Positions 1 through 8,713 are shown, counted from the first letter of the stretch. The stretch: DNA of 64,000 bases from Paenibacillus sophorae (GCF_018966525.1 NZ_CP076607.1:3720001-3784000), one strand, 5' to 3'. The notes: generated by a model from the sequence alone, not told the origin. Translations and numbers: made by a program.

Positions 1-953
1 TAGGCGTCTTCGCTGTAGTATCTGGAGTGGGCATTCTCACCTGCGATGAACAGAATTGGACGTGGAGAAATCGTATCAATATGCTCGAACGGGTAGAAAT
101 TCACGAGCGCCCCTCTGCTGGTAAGGCTGTAGGGCAATGAGCGGGGGTGATATCCCCTTGGCGTACCGTAGTATTCAGAGAACTCCCGGACTGCTGCTTC
201 TGCTGAGGGTTTTAGTTCCACTGCAGTTCCGCCGCCGTATTTTATCTGTCCGCTCTCAAAATCGATCCAGCGCTGTTCAGCGGCTTCTTCAAGAGCTTTT
301 ATCTGTTCTTCCTTGGTCATTACATCGTTCGGTGTTACCGCTAACCCCAATCCCTCACGGGTGGCGCGGCCCATGTCGTACATACTAACTGTCGCGATGG
401 CCTTCAGCCGAGGGTCAATCTGCGCAGCGCTGACCGCAAACCCGCCACTGGCACAAACGCCGATGACGCCAATATCGTTACGGTCCACAAACGAGCGTGT
501 GCCCAAAAAGTCCACGGCGGCGCTGAAATCTTCGGCGAACGTGTCCGGAGAAGCAATATTTCGCGGTTGCCCGCCGCTTTCTCCTGTGTAGGAGGGGTCA
601 AAGGCCAGAGTTACAAAGCCCCGGGCTGCCATCTCCTGGGCATACAAGCCGGCCGTCTGTTCCTTCACGCCAGTGAACGGGGGTCCGACAATGATTGCGG
701 GAGATTTCTTTGCTCTATTAAAGTTTTTAGGAAGATACATATCCGCGACTATGTTAATGCCAAGTCTGTTCTTGTATGAGACTTTTTCAACAGTCGCCTT
801 GTTGTTTTGAGGAAAGGTCTTGTCCCATGCTTGGCTATCTGCTGCGGGAGAAACGGTGGTCGCGGATGAAACGGTGGTCGTGGATACAAGCACGCCCAGT
901 ACCATCACTGTGAGTAAGTGAAGGCCACGCTTGATAATAGATTTTTTTTTCAT
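1..953 (-). CDS. Secreted alpha/beta-hydrolase (dienelactone-hydrolase-like), partial
   Basis: An open frame runs off the left edge; about 317 residues are visible. It starts at an ATG at 953 with an AGAAAGGATG ribosome binding site just upstream. The first ~30 residues look like a signal peptide (MKKKSIIKRG, then a hydrophobic run and VSSAT), so the enzyme is probably exported. The fold is read from MYLPKNF, a GPPFTG oxyanion-type loop and the nucleophile elbow GVCASGG. The elbow carries Cys where most hydrolases have Ser, as in dienelactone hydrolases and a set of uncharacterised bacterial esterases. The acid/His part of the triad would lie near or beyond the window edge, where RPILFIAGENAHS is seen. 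The substrate is unknown. No frameshift is visible in the part present. Confidence 0.85.
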   Translation of the reverse strand, partial: MKKKSIIKRGLHLLTVMVLGVLVSTTTVSSATTVSPAADSQAWDKTFPQNNKATVEKVSYKNRLGINIVADMYLPKNFNRAKKSPAIIVGPPFTGVKEQTAGLYAQEMAARGFVTLAFDPSYTGESGGQPRNIASPDTFAEDFSAAVDFLGTRSFVDRNDIGVIGVCASGGFAVSAAQIDPRLKAIATVSMYDMGRATREGLGLAVTPNDVMTKEEQIKALEEAAEQRWIDFESGQIKYGGGTAVELKPSAEAAVREFSEYYGTPRGYHPRSLPYSLTSRGALVNFYPFEHIDTISPRPILFIAGENAHSRYYSEDA

Positions 954-1257
954 TTTCAAAATCATCCTTTCTTATTTTTGGTTTGAAAATACTATCATGC
1001 TGTCCTTTGACCTCGACAAAAAAGGACCGTTGATGATTAATCAACAACTGTATGTAATTATAAAAAAGAGTCGCGATGCTCTCAATGGTTAAATGATCGA
1101 AATTCGTCGATTACTCTACAAAACAATAGTAATTGTTGATTAATTTGATAAATTACAGAGTCCAAACCATACTGAAAGTAGATAGAAGAACACACAAAAG
1201 CAAAGAAGTAAAGGCCAGGTAACGAAAATACCCAGCCTTTTTTGATATATAAATATC
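954..1257. other. Intergenic region with one terminator-like hairpin
   Basis: No gene is seen. An AT-rich stretch holds the promoter side of the hydrolase gene. An imperfect hairpin lies at about 1210-1240, with arms AAAGGC and GCCTTT. It would serve as terminator for the decayed transporter gene that follows on the minus strand. Confidence 0.5.
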
Positions 1258-1512
1258 TTACCTGGAAAGTTGTTGTTTAGGAGTAATCAAGTTGTTTCTT
1301 AGTAAGATAGTTATCAAACTCAATATCAATGACAAGATGCCCACCAATACGACGTATTGTGTACCCATTCCTGATATAAATAAACCACCTACAGCAGCAC
1401 CAACGGTTGTCCCTAGATTAGCGGAAGTCAAAAACAATCCATTAGCAAAATCAGGAGCTTCTGTAACTGCATAAATAATCCAATATTGATTAATATTACC
1501 TTCTGAATTGTC
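1258..1512 (-). pseudogene. C-terminal remnant of an MFS transporter
   Basis: On the minus strand an open stretch of about 84 codons ends at a TAA at 1258. It encodes the tail of a major facilitator transporter: EAPDFANGLFLTSANLG, then GTTVGAAVGG and two hydrophobic segments ending LLRNN. This resembles the last helices of AraJ/YwfA-like drug or sugar efflux proteins. The upstream ~300 codons are gone: an in-frame TAA lies at about 1513-1515, and the dispersed hairpin element at 1541-1660 sits where the rest of the gene should be. No start codon or ribosome binding site is present, so this is a dead fragment. Confidence 0.7.
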
Positions 1513-1540
1513 TTAAATGGTGTAGTGTAATTACGGCATT

Positions 1541-1660
1541 GGGACTAAGTTCTTGTCCATTTTCGGCAATGGGGTCAAGTTCTTGTCCCGAGCAAAGGAC
1601 AAGAACTTGACCCCATAAAATAAAAAAGCCGCGCCCAGCGCGGTTTTCTAAGGGGCTATA
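1541..1660. repeat. Dispersed TTCTTGTCC hairpin element, copy 1
   Basis: The core is a perfect 18-bp inverted repeat at 1571-1588 and 1597-1614 (GGGGTCAAGTTCTTGTCC and its complement) around an 8-nt loop. Further TTCTTGTCC copies lie at about 1550 and 1659. Between them is a GC hairpin (CCGCGC-CCA-GCGCGG, about 1628-1642) flanked by A and T runs. The same order of parts recurs at 16670-16793. On the minus strand the GC hairpin would also terminate the merR-like gene. Confidence 0.75.
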
Positions 1661-1671
1661 TTCTTGTCCTC

Positions 1672-2052
1672 TTACAGTTCTAGTTGTGTGGACTCTAGTC
1701 TTTTGAAAAAATTGATTTTATGATCGATTTTTTCTAGCGTCTTTTCAAGTTCTTTTAATTGATCAATAACTTTTCTGCGATAGCTTTCCACAAATTGCCG
1801 TCGTGCTGTTATTGTTGAGTCTTCACGATTTTGCATGGCGATAAACTGCTGAATCTCCCGAATGGGCATCCCCATCGCTCGAAAATATCTTAAAGCTTGA
1901 AACCATACAATATCGGACTCTGAATACTGACGATATCCATTTTCGTCCCGTTCTATACCGTCAATTAACCCGATTTGCTCATAATATCGCAATGTGTGGA
2001 CGCTTAATCCCGTCTCTTCTGCAACTTGTTTGCTCGAAAATTTGTTTTCCAT
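1672..2052 (-). CDS. MerR-family transcriptional regulator
   Basis: This 126-residue protein has the MerR layout. Residues 6-40 form the winged helix-turn-helix (SSKQVAEETGLSVHTLRYYEQIGL), residues 41-75 the wing and second helix pair, and residues 85-122 a coiled-coil dimerisation helix (YRRKVIDQLKELEKTLEKI). There is no cysteine cluster at the C-terminus, so it is an aldehyde- or organic-effector-type MerR rather than a metal sensor. It is divergent from the oxidoreductase at 2156 and probably controls it through the GAGTGCACTC dyad between them. The ATG has no ribosome binding site. A TATAAT box lies only 6 nt upstream, so the transcript may be leaderless. Confidence 0.9.
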   Translation of the reverse strand: MENKFSSKQVAEETGLSVHTLRYYEQIGLIDGIERDENGYRQYSESDIVWFQALRYFRAMGMPIREIQQFIAMQNREDSTITARRQFVESYRRKVIDQLKELEKTLEKIDHKINFFKRLESTQLEL

Positions 2053-2055
2053 AAT

Positions 2056-2106
2056 TTTATTATAGCATGGGTTCGAACGGTATTGCTATCGAGTGCACTC
2101 TATACT
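2056..2106. promoter_or_regulatory. Divergent promoter/operator between merR-like gene and oxidoreductase
   Basis: On the minus strand TGCTATAAT is an extended -10 box directly before the regulator's ATG. A perfect 10-bp palindrome, GAGTGCACTC, lies at 2091-2100, next to TATACT on the plus strand. AGTGCACT dyads are typical of aldehyde-responsive MerR relatives. The -35 elements are not clear. Confidence 0.55.
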
Positions 2107-2155
2107 TTATCATTTCAAATGTAAGTATTGACTTTCATTTTAGGGGGAATTCTTT

Positions 2156-3055
2156 ATGCGTGTTTTTGTCACCGGAGCAACAGGCTTCATCGGTTCCGCC
2201 GTCGTCCGTGAACTCATTAATGCCGGGCATCAGGTCGTTGGCCTCGCCCGATCGGACAAGGCTGCCGCAGCATTGACAGCGGCCGGCGCGGCAGTGCATC
2301 GCGGCGGACTCGACGACCCGGGCAGCCTTCGCAGCGGGGCCGCCGCAGCGGACGGCGTCATCCATCTCGCTTTCAAGCACGACTTCTCGGACTACGCAGG
2401 CGCGGTCACAGCCGATCTTCTCGCCGTCGAGACGATCGGGGCGGCGCTGGAGGGCTCCGGCAAGCCGTTCGTAATCACCTCGGGAACCTTAATCCTCTCA
2501 TTGTTGCTCCCGCCTGGACAATTCGGGACGGAAGAGACTGTGGCCGGCGCCGAGTTACCCCGGGGCGGATCGGAGAGCGTGGTCATGGCACTGGCTGAGC
2601 GCGGGGTGCGGACTTCGGTTGTCCGTCTCTCGCCGTCCGTGCATGGGGAGGGTGACAAGGGCTTCGTCCCGAGGCTGATCGCCATTGCTCGCGACAAGGG
2701 GGTCTCTGCCTACATCGGCGACGGATCGAACCGCTGGCCCGCGGTGCACCGGCTTGATGCGGCCCGCCTGTTCCGACTGGCCCTGGAAGCCGCCCCAGCG
2801 GGGTCCCGGCTGCACGGGGTCGGCGATGAGTGTGTGACGTTCCGCGACATCGCCGGCGTCATCGGCCGCCACCTGAGCCTGCCGGTGGTCAGCATTTCAA
2901 GCGAAGAGGCAGACGCCCACTTCGGCTTTCTCGGCGCCATCGCGGCGCTTGACAACCCGACGTCAAGCGCACTGACCCAAGAACGCTTGGGCTGGCGGCC
3001 AGTGCACCCCACATTGATCTCAGATCTCGAGGAAGGTCACTATTTCAAAAATTGA
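2156..3055 (+). CDS. NAD(P)-dependent SDR-family epimerase/dehydratase-like oxidoreductase
   Basis: The 299-residue protein begins with the Rossmann motif GATGFIGS (residues 7-14) and the strand MRVFVTG, so it binds NAD(P). Later segments (VVGLARSD, GVIHLAF, FVITSGT, SVVRLSPSVHG) match atypical extended short-chain dehydrogenases. The usual Tyr-x3-Lys pair is not evident, so catalysis may be weak or unusual. An AGGGGGA ribosome binding site precedes the ATG. The coding sequence is strikingly GC-rich with GC-ending codons, unlike the AT-rich neighbours. That suggests recent transfer from a high-GC donor, perhaps an actinobacterium. The substrate is unknown. Confidence 0.88.
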   Translation: MRVFVTGATGFIGSAVVRELINAGHQVVGLARSDKAAAALTAAGAAVHRGGLDDPGSLRSGAAAADGVIHLAFKHDFSDYAGAVTADLLAVETIGAALEGSGKPFVITSGTLILSLLLPPGQFGTEETVAGAELPRGGSESVVMALAERGVRTSVVRLSPSVHGEGDKGFVPRLIAIARDKGVSAYIGDGSNRWPAVHRLDAARLFRLALEAAPAGSRLHGVGDECVTFRDIAGVIGRHLSLPVVSISSEEADAHFGFLGAIAALDNPTSSALTQERLGWRPVHPTLISDLEEGHYFKN

Positions 3056-3500
3056 ACGACTTTCGGCTTTTTCGCTGTCGAGAGGGAAGGAGCCCGTGCA
3101 AGTACCGTTTATGGATACAGTAGTTGAATAAAGCAGCGGCAGTCTAGGAATTTTTTTCGTATCCTGGACTGCCGCTGTCCCATCTATCAAGGTCTGCCTA
3201 AACTTATACTACAAAGACTGCCCAATTTTTTGATGTAAAAATTGTGTCCAACCAACAACTCCACTCTAAAACTATATTTTCAATGAACACTTGTACCTTA
3301 TCCCTGGCCTCTATCTTGCGATGGCTTCATTAAGGTTTGAAGACACACCCTCGATGGGTATTTTTCATGTCTACGCCCCTTCAGTTCATCTACTGGCACC
3401 GTATTTACCACGCAACTCTGCCAATTAGTTGAGAAAACGGCAGCCACTTCACCGACTTCCGTCTCTTCGTGCTTATTGAGCTATCGTTTCCCGTCGTAGC
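3056..3500. other. Intergenic region with a long hairpin; no gene recognised
   Basis: A 15-bp hairpin with one mismatch lies at 3135-3176 (AGCGGCAGTC in the left arm, GACTGCCGCT in the right). Its loop is T-rich and no T-tail follows, so its role as terminator is uncertain. On the minus strand around 3330-3455 there is an open stretch of about 45 codons without start or recognisable homology, possibly a relic. Confidence 0.4.
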
Positions 3501-4292
3501 TTAATCATAGCTGGACCATGAATCTTTCGTTTTCCGGCGAGCTTTAACATGTTTAAGCTGGGCAACAATAATGACGCTAATGATTACCAGAAGGAACCAC
3601 GAACTGATCTTACTGAAACTAACCAGTTGCCAGGCTTGGTACTGGTCAGGATATTTCCAAGCATTAAAATATGTAGCTATATTTTCGGCTAACCAGATGA
3701 AAAAACCTACTATGATAAATGCCAGTGTCAAGGGCATTCGATAAGTAATAGTCCGTACCCGATATATGATCCATGTTCTCCAAAAGACAATGAGCACAAG
3801 CGCCGTCAGCCACCAACGAAAATCAGGAATGAAATGATGTGTGAAAAAGTTCAGATAGATGGCTCCTCCCAGTAATCCCGCAGAAGTAAGCCCCGGCCAG
3901 CCGGTCATGTCCATCTTCAGTCTACGCCATACCTGACACATAAAGCTTGCGACACTTGCATACATAAATCCGCTATAGAGCGGTACACCGAGTAACTTCG
4001 TAAGCCCGGGTTCAGGGTATGACCATGATCCCATCCGTACCTTATATATTTCCAGCAACAAACCAATACAGTGAAATATACAGATAACTTTAATTTCATC
4101 GCGTGTCTCGAGTCCACTGTGGTACATGAGGTACTGCACTGTAAGCAGTATAAAAAGAATGGCATCATAACGGTAAACGAAAGGCACCTCTATTACGCTA
4201 GAAAGAGCTAAAGTCCCAAAGATCGCAGTAGGAAATATGCAACTCATCGCCTGATGATAGCCAAAATGCAGTAGTTGTATTATTGGTTTCAA
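3501..4292 (-). CDS. DUF817 family membrane protein (YoaT-like)
   Basis: The protein has 263 residues and about seven hydrophobic segments, with a basic C-terminus (HVKARRKTK). Its length and motifs (EIYKVRMGSWSYPEPG, PLYSGFMYASVASF, FFTHHFIPDFRWWL, WLAENIATYFNAWKYPDQ) fit the DUF817 family, which includes B. subtilis YoaT. The conserved His, Trp and Glu residues within membrane segments are a family hallmark. The function is unknown. It sits in the membrane as a single gene, with spacers on both sides. The start at 4292 follows a GAGGAGAGGAGG-like site on the minus strand. Confidence 0.88.
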   Translation of the reverse strand: MKPIIQLLHFGYHQAMSCIFPTAIFGTLALSSVIEVPFVYRYDAILFILLTVQYLMYHSGLETRDEIKVICIFHCIGLLLEIYKVRMGSWSYPEPGLTKLLGVPLYSGFMYASVASFMCQVWRRLKMDMTGWPGLTSAGLLGGAIYLNFFTHHFIPDFRWWLTALVLIVFWRTWIIYRVRTITYRMPLTLAFIIVGFFIWLAENIATYFNAWKYPDQYQAWQLVSFSKISSWFLLVIISVIIVAQLKHVKARRKTKDSWSSYD

Positions 4293-4355
4293 TGATGTTA
4301 CCTCCTCTCCTCCATTAATAATGGATGCGGTCGTTTCGTCCTTTTCTTCACAATG

Positions 4356-4556
4356 TTAAATATATTCTAAAATATCTCCAGGCTGACATTCTAAGGCAGT
4401 ACAAATCGCCTCTAAAGTTGATAATCGAATCGCTTTTGCCTTTCCATTTTTCAATATAGAAAGATTAGCCATCGTTATTCCAACCCTCTCCGAAAGCTCG
4501 GTGACGCTCATCTTCCTTTTTGCCAGCATCACATCAATATTGATTATAATTGCCAT
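4356..4556 (-). CDS. Small Cro/C1-type helix-turn-helix regulator (YozG-like)
   Basis: This 66-residue protein is almost entirely one HTH domain: MAIIINIDVML, the recognition region SVTELSERVGITMANLSILKNGKAKAI split over two helices, then TLEAICTALECQPGDILEY. It resembles YozG-type regulators that sit beside DUF2975 membrane proteins. I place the start at the ATG at 4556 because a GAGGTG site lies 6 nt upstream; the GTG at 4565 is less likely. The upstream gene ends at 4567, so the two are translationally coupled. It probably regulates its own pair. Confidence 0.9.
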   Translation of the reverse strand: MAIIINIDVMLAKRKMSVTELSERVGITMANLSILKNGKAKAIRLSTLEAICTALECQPGDILEYI

Positions 4557-4566
4557 TGTTTTCACC

Positions 4567-5046
4567 TCAGACCGTTAAATCATTTTCTGATTTTATATCT
4601 ATTGCGTCTTTTAAAAGCTTTTGAATAATCGCCGCAAAGGTTGCAATTACGCTTGAAGCAAAAGAGCACATTAATCCCAGTGCTATAACACCTGCTACGT
4701 CACCTTCAATAAAAAAAACTACGAATATTATTCCTGATACAATTAAGATACTGATTGTGATTGCACAGTACTTTATATACCTCAAAGCTCTAACAGATAA
4801 TTCCGAGAAAGCCTTGTTCCGATCTATGTAGCTTAAAAGTTTAAATGCTTGATACAACGCAACAAAAAATGGAATAGACAGTACATACGCACATACTAAA
4901 AAGGGATATTGCAAGTAAGCAGTCTCTGGATTCGCTTCTGCATCTCTACTGGCTATCCCAGGCAACCAAAATATACACAAAGCAAGTGCCGTAATTCCAA
5001 TAAGAACTACAACTCCCTTTAGGAAAAATGTTGACCCTCGTTTCAT
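4567..5046 (-). CDS. DUF2975 domain membrane protein
   Basis: The protein has about 159 residues from the ATG at 5046, which follows a GAGGTG site; an upstream in-frame start at 5088 is weaker. Four membrane helices are visible (FFLKGVVVLIGITALALCIF, LVCAYVLSIPFFVALYQ, YCAITISILIVSGIIFVVFF, VIALGLMCSFASSVIATFAA). The motif YIDRNKAFSELSVRALRYIKYC between helices 2 and 3 is the DUF2975 signature. The family is nearly always coupled to a small HTH protein, as here, and forms a poorly understood two-gene regulatory unit. The role is unknown. Confidence 0.88.
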   Translation of the reverse strand: MKRGSTFFLKGVVVLIGITALALCIFWLPGIASRDAEANPETAYLQYPFLVCAYVLSIPFFVALYQAFKLLSYIDRNKAFSELSVRALRYIKYCAITISILIVSGIIFVVFFIEGDVAGVIALGLMCSFASSVIATFAAIIQKLLKDAIDIKSENDLTV

Positions 5047-5088
5047 AAAAAACACCTCACTAATTTCATGTAATTTTGATTCTAACAC

Positions 5089-5425
5089 GTAATTTATCGT
5101 TTAACAATAAATATATATCAATTATTACTTTATTTTTATTGTTAAAGGATAAAAGCATTCTTCATTAAAAAGAAATGCCTGTTCCTAATTAAATCGGAAA
5201 AGCGGATACTACTCCAAAAATAATCTAGAGCTGCTATTAGATTGAACCGGATGATTTCTTTATCCCCCAAGCCGCTTCCGCAACATCCAAAATATTTGGG
5301 GGCGTGTCGTAATCCGGTTACTCGCCTCTAGGTTAATAACATCCATTCCCTGTTGTTTTGGATTCGGCTAAATTCTGCAATAAAGCTGCGCTTTGTAACA
5401 TCGATAGTCTCTTTTTATAAAAATT
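5089..5425. other. Intergenic region, no gene recognised
   Basis: The region is AT-rich near 5100-5200. I see no intact frame with a ribosome binding site and no repeat element. It may hold remnants of a gene once controlled by the decayed LysR gene next to it. Confidence 0.4.
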
Positions 5426-6154
5426 CCTTCTTGATTTAGATCTTAAAGTTTGGAATCCCCTCCGCCTGAACGGGTTTGTTATCAGATTCAACCACGCAAC
5501 CCTAGGTCGAGAGCTGTAGAAAGTTTGCGAATCTTAGATATTTCCTATTTGAACATATTGGGCGTTGATCTGGTTCCAGATTTAATCAGGGATTATCAGA
5601 CCAAAAATCCAAACGTGCGCTTTGATTTGACACAAGGTAACCTTGGCGATATAAACGAGCATTTCGAGAAAGGCCATTCCGATTTAATGATTACTTCAAG
5701 AGAGTCCACCATGAACAGTCATGAATGGATTGTCATACGGAAAACGCCTTTGTATATTGTCGTTTCTGACCAGCATCCTTTTGCCAGCCGGTCCTCCTTA
5801 AGTTTGTTGGATTTATCAGGTGAACCCTTTGTTGGCCTGAAGAAAAACTGCGGATTGAAAGCCACCATAACGTCCCGGTTCGAGAATACCGGTTTTATGC
5901 TGGCTTCCACTTTTGATGCGGAAGATTTGCCCACGGTGGCGGGGTTTATCAAAGCCGGGCTTGGGGTATCGGTACTTCCTAAAACCCTCGGCCTTATGCT
6001 CGATGGGCTTGTATGGGTTCCGATTCGGGAGGAAGGCTGGGAATGGGAGGTAGGATTGAAATGGAGAAAAGACCGCTATGTATCCCCTGCGGCCAAACGT
6101 TTATTGATTATATCGACCAAAAGCAAACTTTGTCTCCTGAGCTTACTTAGCTAA
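5426..6154 (+). pseudogene. Decayed LysR-family transcriptional regulator
   Basis: From about codon 20 of the 5450 frame the sequence is the effector-binding half of a LysR regulator: RILDISYLNILGVDLVPDLI, then GDINEHFEKGHSDLMIT, LYIVVSDQHPFA, and VAGFIKAGLGVSVLPKT near the end. The N-terminal HTH is missing. Just upstream, in another frame, degraded traces of the linker helix are readable (LRLNGF, then GREL followed by a TAG). The gene has therefore lost its DNA-binding domain and suffered stops and frameshifts. It cannot act as a normal repressor or activator. Confidence 0.75.
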
Positions 6155-6197
6155 CTGTCTATGAAAACTGCCGCCAGCCACTAGCGATAACTCCCCC

Positions 6198-6235
6198 ACG
6201 TGAAAGCCGCAAACAATCGTTTGCGGCTTTCACGT
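6198..6235. terminator. 17-bp perfect hairpin
   Basis: ACGTGAAAGCCGCAAAC at 6198-6214 pairs perfectly with 6219-6235 around the loop AATC. It sits between two decayed genes. The T-tail is weak, so it may be a terminator or a repeat element. Confidence 0.55.
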
Positions 6236-6241
6236 TAACTC

Positions 6242-6967
6242 ATGGCAGGAGCCGGGCTTTCCCCGGTCGTTTACTGGAATGTTCTTGGCCGAACGTCTTT
6301 CAGTATAATTCTCGGCTATGATAAATACGCGGCAGCCGGATGCGATGTAGGTGCTCTCGTGACCGGTCAACGGGGACACAAATACAGGGACGAGCTCTAC
6401 GCCACTCATATCGGGTCTGCTCAAAAGCTGAGCTTGTTCAACGGGGATCGCGCTTGGGATCTGGCCGGAGGCCGTGCTCTTCCCGATAGCATCCCAGAGG
6501 AAATTCGGGCACAGATTTTAAAATTTGATCGCCGTTTTGCGTCACATCTTGCTGTACACGTACTTGATCCCGGTACACTTGCCTACGGACTGAGCGACTC
6601 GCCGGTAGGAATGTTCGCATGGATTTTGGAACGATGGGCCAGCTGGAGCGACAATAATGGTGATATTGAAAATGTCTTTTCCAAGGACGACATCCTAACA
6701 CATGCAACAATCTTCTGGGTCAACAACGCCATCGAAACCTCGATGCGCGTCTATGCGAACGTCAACCGCTATCCATGGACACCCGCTCATAATCGCTGGC
6801 CTGTCATTGAGGCACCAACCGGTATAACCTTCGTGGGTTACGAGAATCCGCCGGGTATCACGACCGAAAATCGCGTACAGAATTTTCTGGGCAGCGAACG
6901 ATGCCTGACAGTCCGTATAGCGGTTGTCGGCGAAGCGCTGCCACCAGCCTACAGCTGCAGATCGTGA
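6242..6967 (+). pseudogene. Truncated epoxide hydrolase
   Basis: The open frame of 241 residues lacks the ~150-residue N-terminus of epoxide hydrolases, including the HGWPGS oxyanion loop. It does keep the nucleophile region (GYDKYAAAGCDVGALV, with the Asp of GCDVGA). The cap and core pieces also remain: YGLSDSPVGMFAWILERW, WVNNAIETSMRVYANV and GITFVGYENPPGITTENRVQNFL. After that the sequence diverges: the expected catalytic-His motif (HGGHF type) is replaced by unrelated residues ending VVGEALPPAYSC. The gene is broken at both ends and probably inactive. The 17-bp hairpin lies at its 5' break. Confidence 0.75.
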
Positions 6968-7097
6968 TTCCGTTGCTTACACAGAGTATCAGGTGCAGCT
7001 AACATCGTCTTTTAGATTTTGGGACAGCACTATTTCTTACAATTTCGATAGACGTATTTTTTCGGCAAATTGGATCTACTTCCACTTTATATGGATT

Positions 7098-7613
7098 TTA
7101 ATCGTTATTATGAATTTCCCAAAGGCGATTAATTCGATCCAATTGTCCGAGTGTGTAAGCAATATGGCAAAGATCATGTACCAATACCCAAACCGATGTA
7201 CGTCCCTCCGGCGGGACTTCTCCCCAACATAGTACTCCACGACTTAAATCTATAGGTGCAGGCAGCAACTGGCTTTCGGTCAAGTTATCAAACGTTTGAG
7301 CCAAGCTTTTTTTCGTATTTGCCAACAATTCCTCTAACTGTTTATGATCCCCTTGAACACCGAATTCATTCGCCCGATTCCGGTCCGTAGGGATTCCCCC
7401 TACGACATCTCCTATCCAATAGCTGGCAGATCCCAACAAGTGGTATACCAAGACAAAGGGACTATTATTCATTTGATTTGGAGTCCAATTGAGCGCCTCA
7501 GGCGGCAGATTTCTGATAATCTTAAATACGTCATCCAACAATCCCTCTACAATCACCTTTAAATCTTTACCCACTTCCAAACCGATATTGTTATGTACAT
7601 TTTCTTTTTGCAT
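7098..7613 (-). CDS. DinB-family putative metal-dependent hydrolase/transferase
   Basis: The 171-residue protein has the DinB four-helix-bundle pattern. The first helix is followed by LPPEALNWTPNQM, then VLVYHLLGSASYWIGDVVGG with the first metal-ligand His, then SVWVLVHDLCHIAYTLGQLD with the other two. DinB proteins include bacillithiol-dependent transferases, and the exact reaction cannot be told here. The ATG at 7613 has a TAGGAGTGAG site. It is followed on the same strand by nothing functional and preceded at 26 bp by the desulfhydrase gene, so the two are likely cotranscribed. Confidence 0.87.
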   Translation of the reverse strand: MQKENVHNNIGLEVGKDLKVIVEGLLDDVFKIIRNLPPEALNWTPNQMNNSPFVLVYHLLGSASYWIGDVVGGIPTDRNRANEFGVQGDHKQLEELLANTKKSLAQTFDNLTESQLLPAPIDLSRGVLCWGEVPPEGRTSVWVLVHDLCHIAYTLGQLDRINRLWEIHNND

Positions 7614-7638
7614 GTGTGCTCACTCCTAAGTTTATGAT

Positions 7639-8643
7639 TTATAAAATCGCAGAGCCATAATTGAATAGCAATGGGAATCCCCCCGTGTGTAAAAAAACAA
7701 CTGCGTCATACGCGGATAGTTGTCCGGTCTGTCCCATGTGAATCAAAGCCGCCATGGATTTCCCCGTATAGACAGGATCAAGGAAAATGCCTTCGCATCG
7801 TGCTGCTACATGAATAGCGTTGCGGCATTCCTCGGTAATCGCTGCGTAACCGTTTCCAATAAAACCATCTTCGATCCAAATTTGCCCTGCATCAATCGTC
7901 TTCTCATACCCGGCCAGTTTCAAGGTCTCTGTAGCTATTCTGGCTGTTTTCACTTTTTTGATCTCTGTATTGCCGCTTACACTTACACCCATAATTTCAA
8001 ATTGATTGGGAATAACACTGGCCCCTGCGATTAATCCTGCATGCGTCCCACAAGTTCCGGTTGCAACAACAATAAGAATACGCGTTGAATCGAATGGATA
8101 CGAGCTAAGCTGCCGCACTAATTCTTCAACAGCCAAGATATAGCCTACTGTTCCTAGTGCGTCGGTTCCTCCCTCGGGAATGATGCACGGTTTTCCGCCT
8201 TCACGTGTGATGTTCTCAGCAACTTGCTCCATCACTTCATTAATAACCTCCAAAGGCGGACGACCGGCTGGCGGACTAACGAAGGTGAGTTCTGAATTCA
8301 TCAAGTGATCCAGGTATAAATTACCATGAGGGTATATATCAGGCTGACCGCTTAATACCAAATGCGGCTGTAGTCCGAGCTTTCTGGCGGCAGCAGCAGT
8401 TAGTTGAGCATGATTGGATTGCACGGCTCCGGTTGAAATAATGTGAGTTGCTCCGTCTTCCTTGGCCTGACCTAATTGAAATTCAAGCTTTCTTGCTTTG
8501 TTACCCCCTCCTCCAAGACCGGTCATATCTTCTCTCTTGATAAATAACGGACATCCTAATTCTAAAGATAATTGATCGGCCGGCTGCAAGGGAGTTGGCC
8601 ATGCTCCCAGGTTGACCCGAGGTAATGATAAGATCGCATTCAA
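7639..8643 (-). CDS. PLP-dependent D-cysteine desulfhydrase / ACC deaminase family enzyme
   Basis: The 334-residue protein matches the family in length. GGGGNKARKLEFQL (residues 44-57) carries the PLP lysine (K49). ISTGAVQSNHAQLTAAAA is the substrate and phosphate region. VATGTCGTHAGLIAG is the glycine-rich phosphate-binding loop, and FLHTGGFPLLF closes the protein. Members break D-cysteine to pyruvate, sulfide and ammonia, or deaminate 1-aminocyclopropane-1-carboxylate; the sequence alone does not separate the two. The start appears to be a TTG at 8643 behind a GGGGGGA site. A strong promoter (TTGACA-18-TATAAT) and an inverted repeat lie upstream, shared with the divergent CGNR regulator. 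Confidence 0.9.
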   Translation of the reverse strand: MNAILSLPRVNLGAWPTPLQPADQLSLELGCPLFIKREDMTGLGGGGNKARKLEFQLGQAKEDGATHIISTGAVQSNHAQLTAAAARKLGLQPHLVLSGQPDIYPHGNLYLDHLMNSELTFVSPPAGRPPLEVINEVMEQVAENITREGGKPCIIPEGGTDALGTVGYILAVEELVRQLSSYPFDSTRILIVVATGTCGTHAGLIAGASVIPNQFEIMGVSVSGNTEIKKVKTARIATETLKLAGYEKTIDAGQIWIEDGFIGNGYAAITEECRNAIHVAARCEGIFLDPVYTGKSMAALIHMGQTGQLSAYDAVVFLHTGGFPLLFNYGSAIL

Positions 8644-8713
8644 TCCGTAATCCCCCCCACTTTCATATGTAATTACCGGAAGATATTATTACAACGAATC
8701 TTCCATGTGGCAT

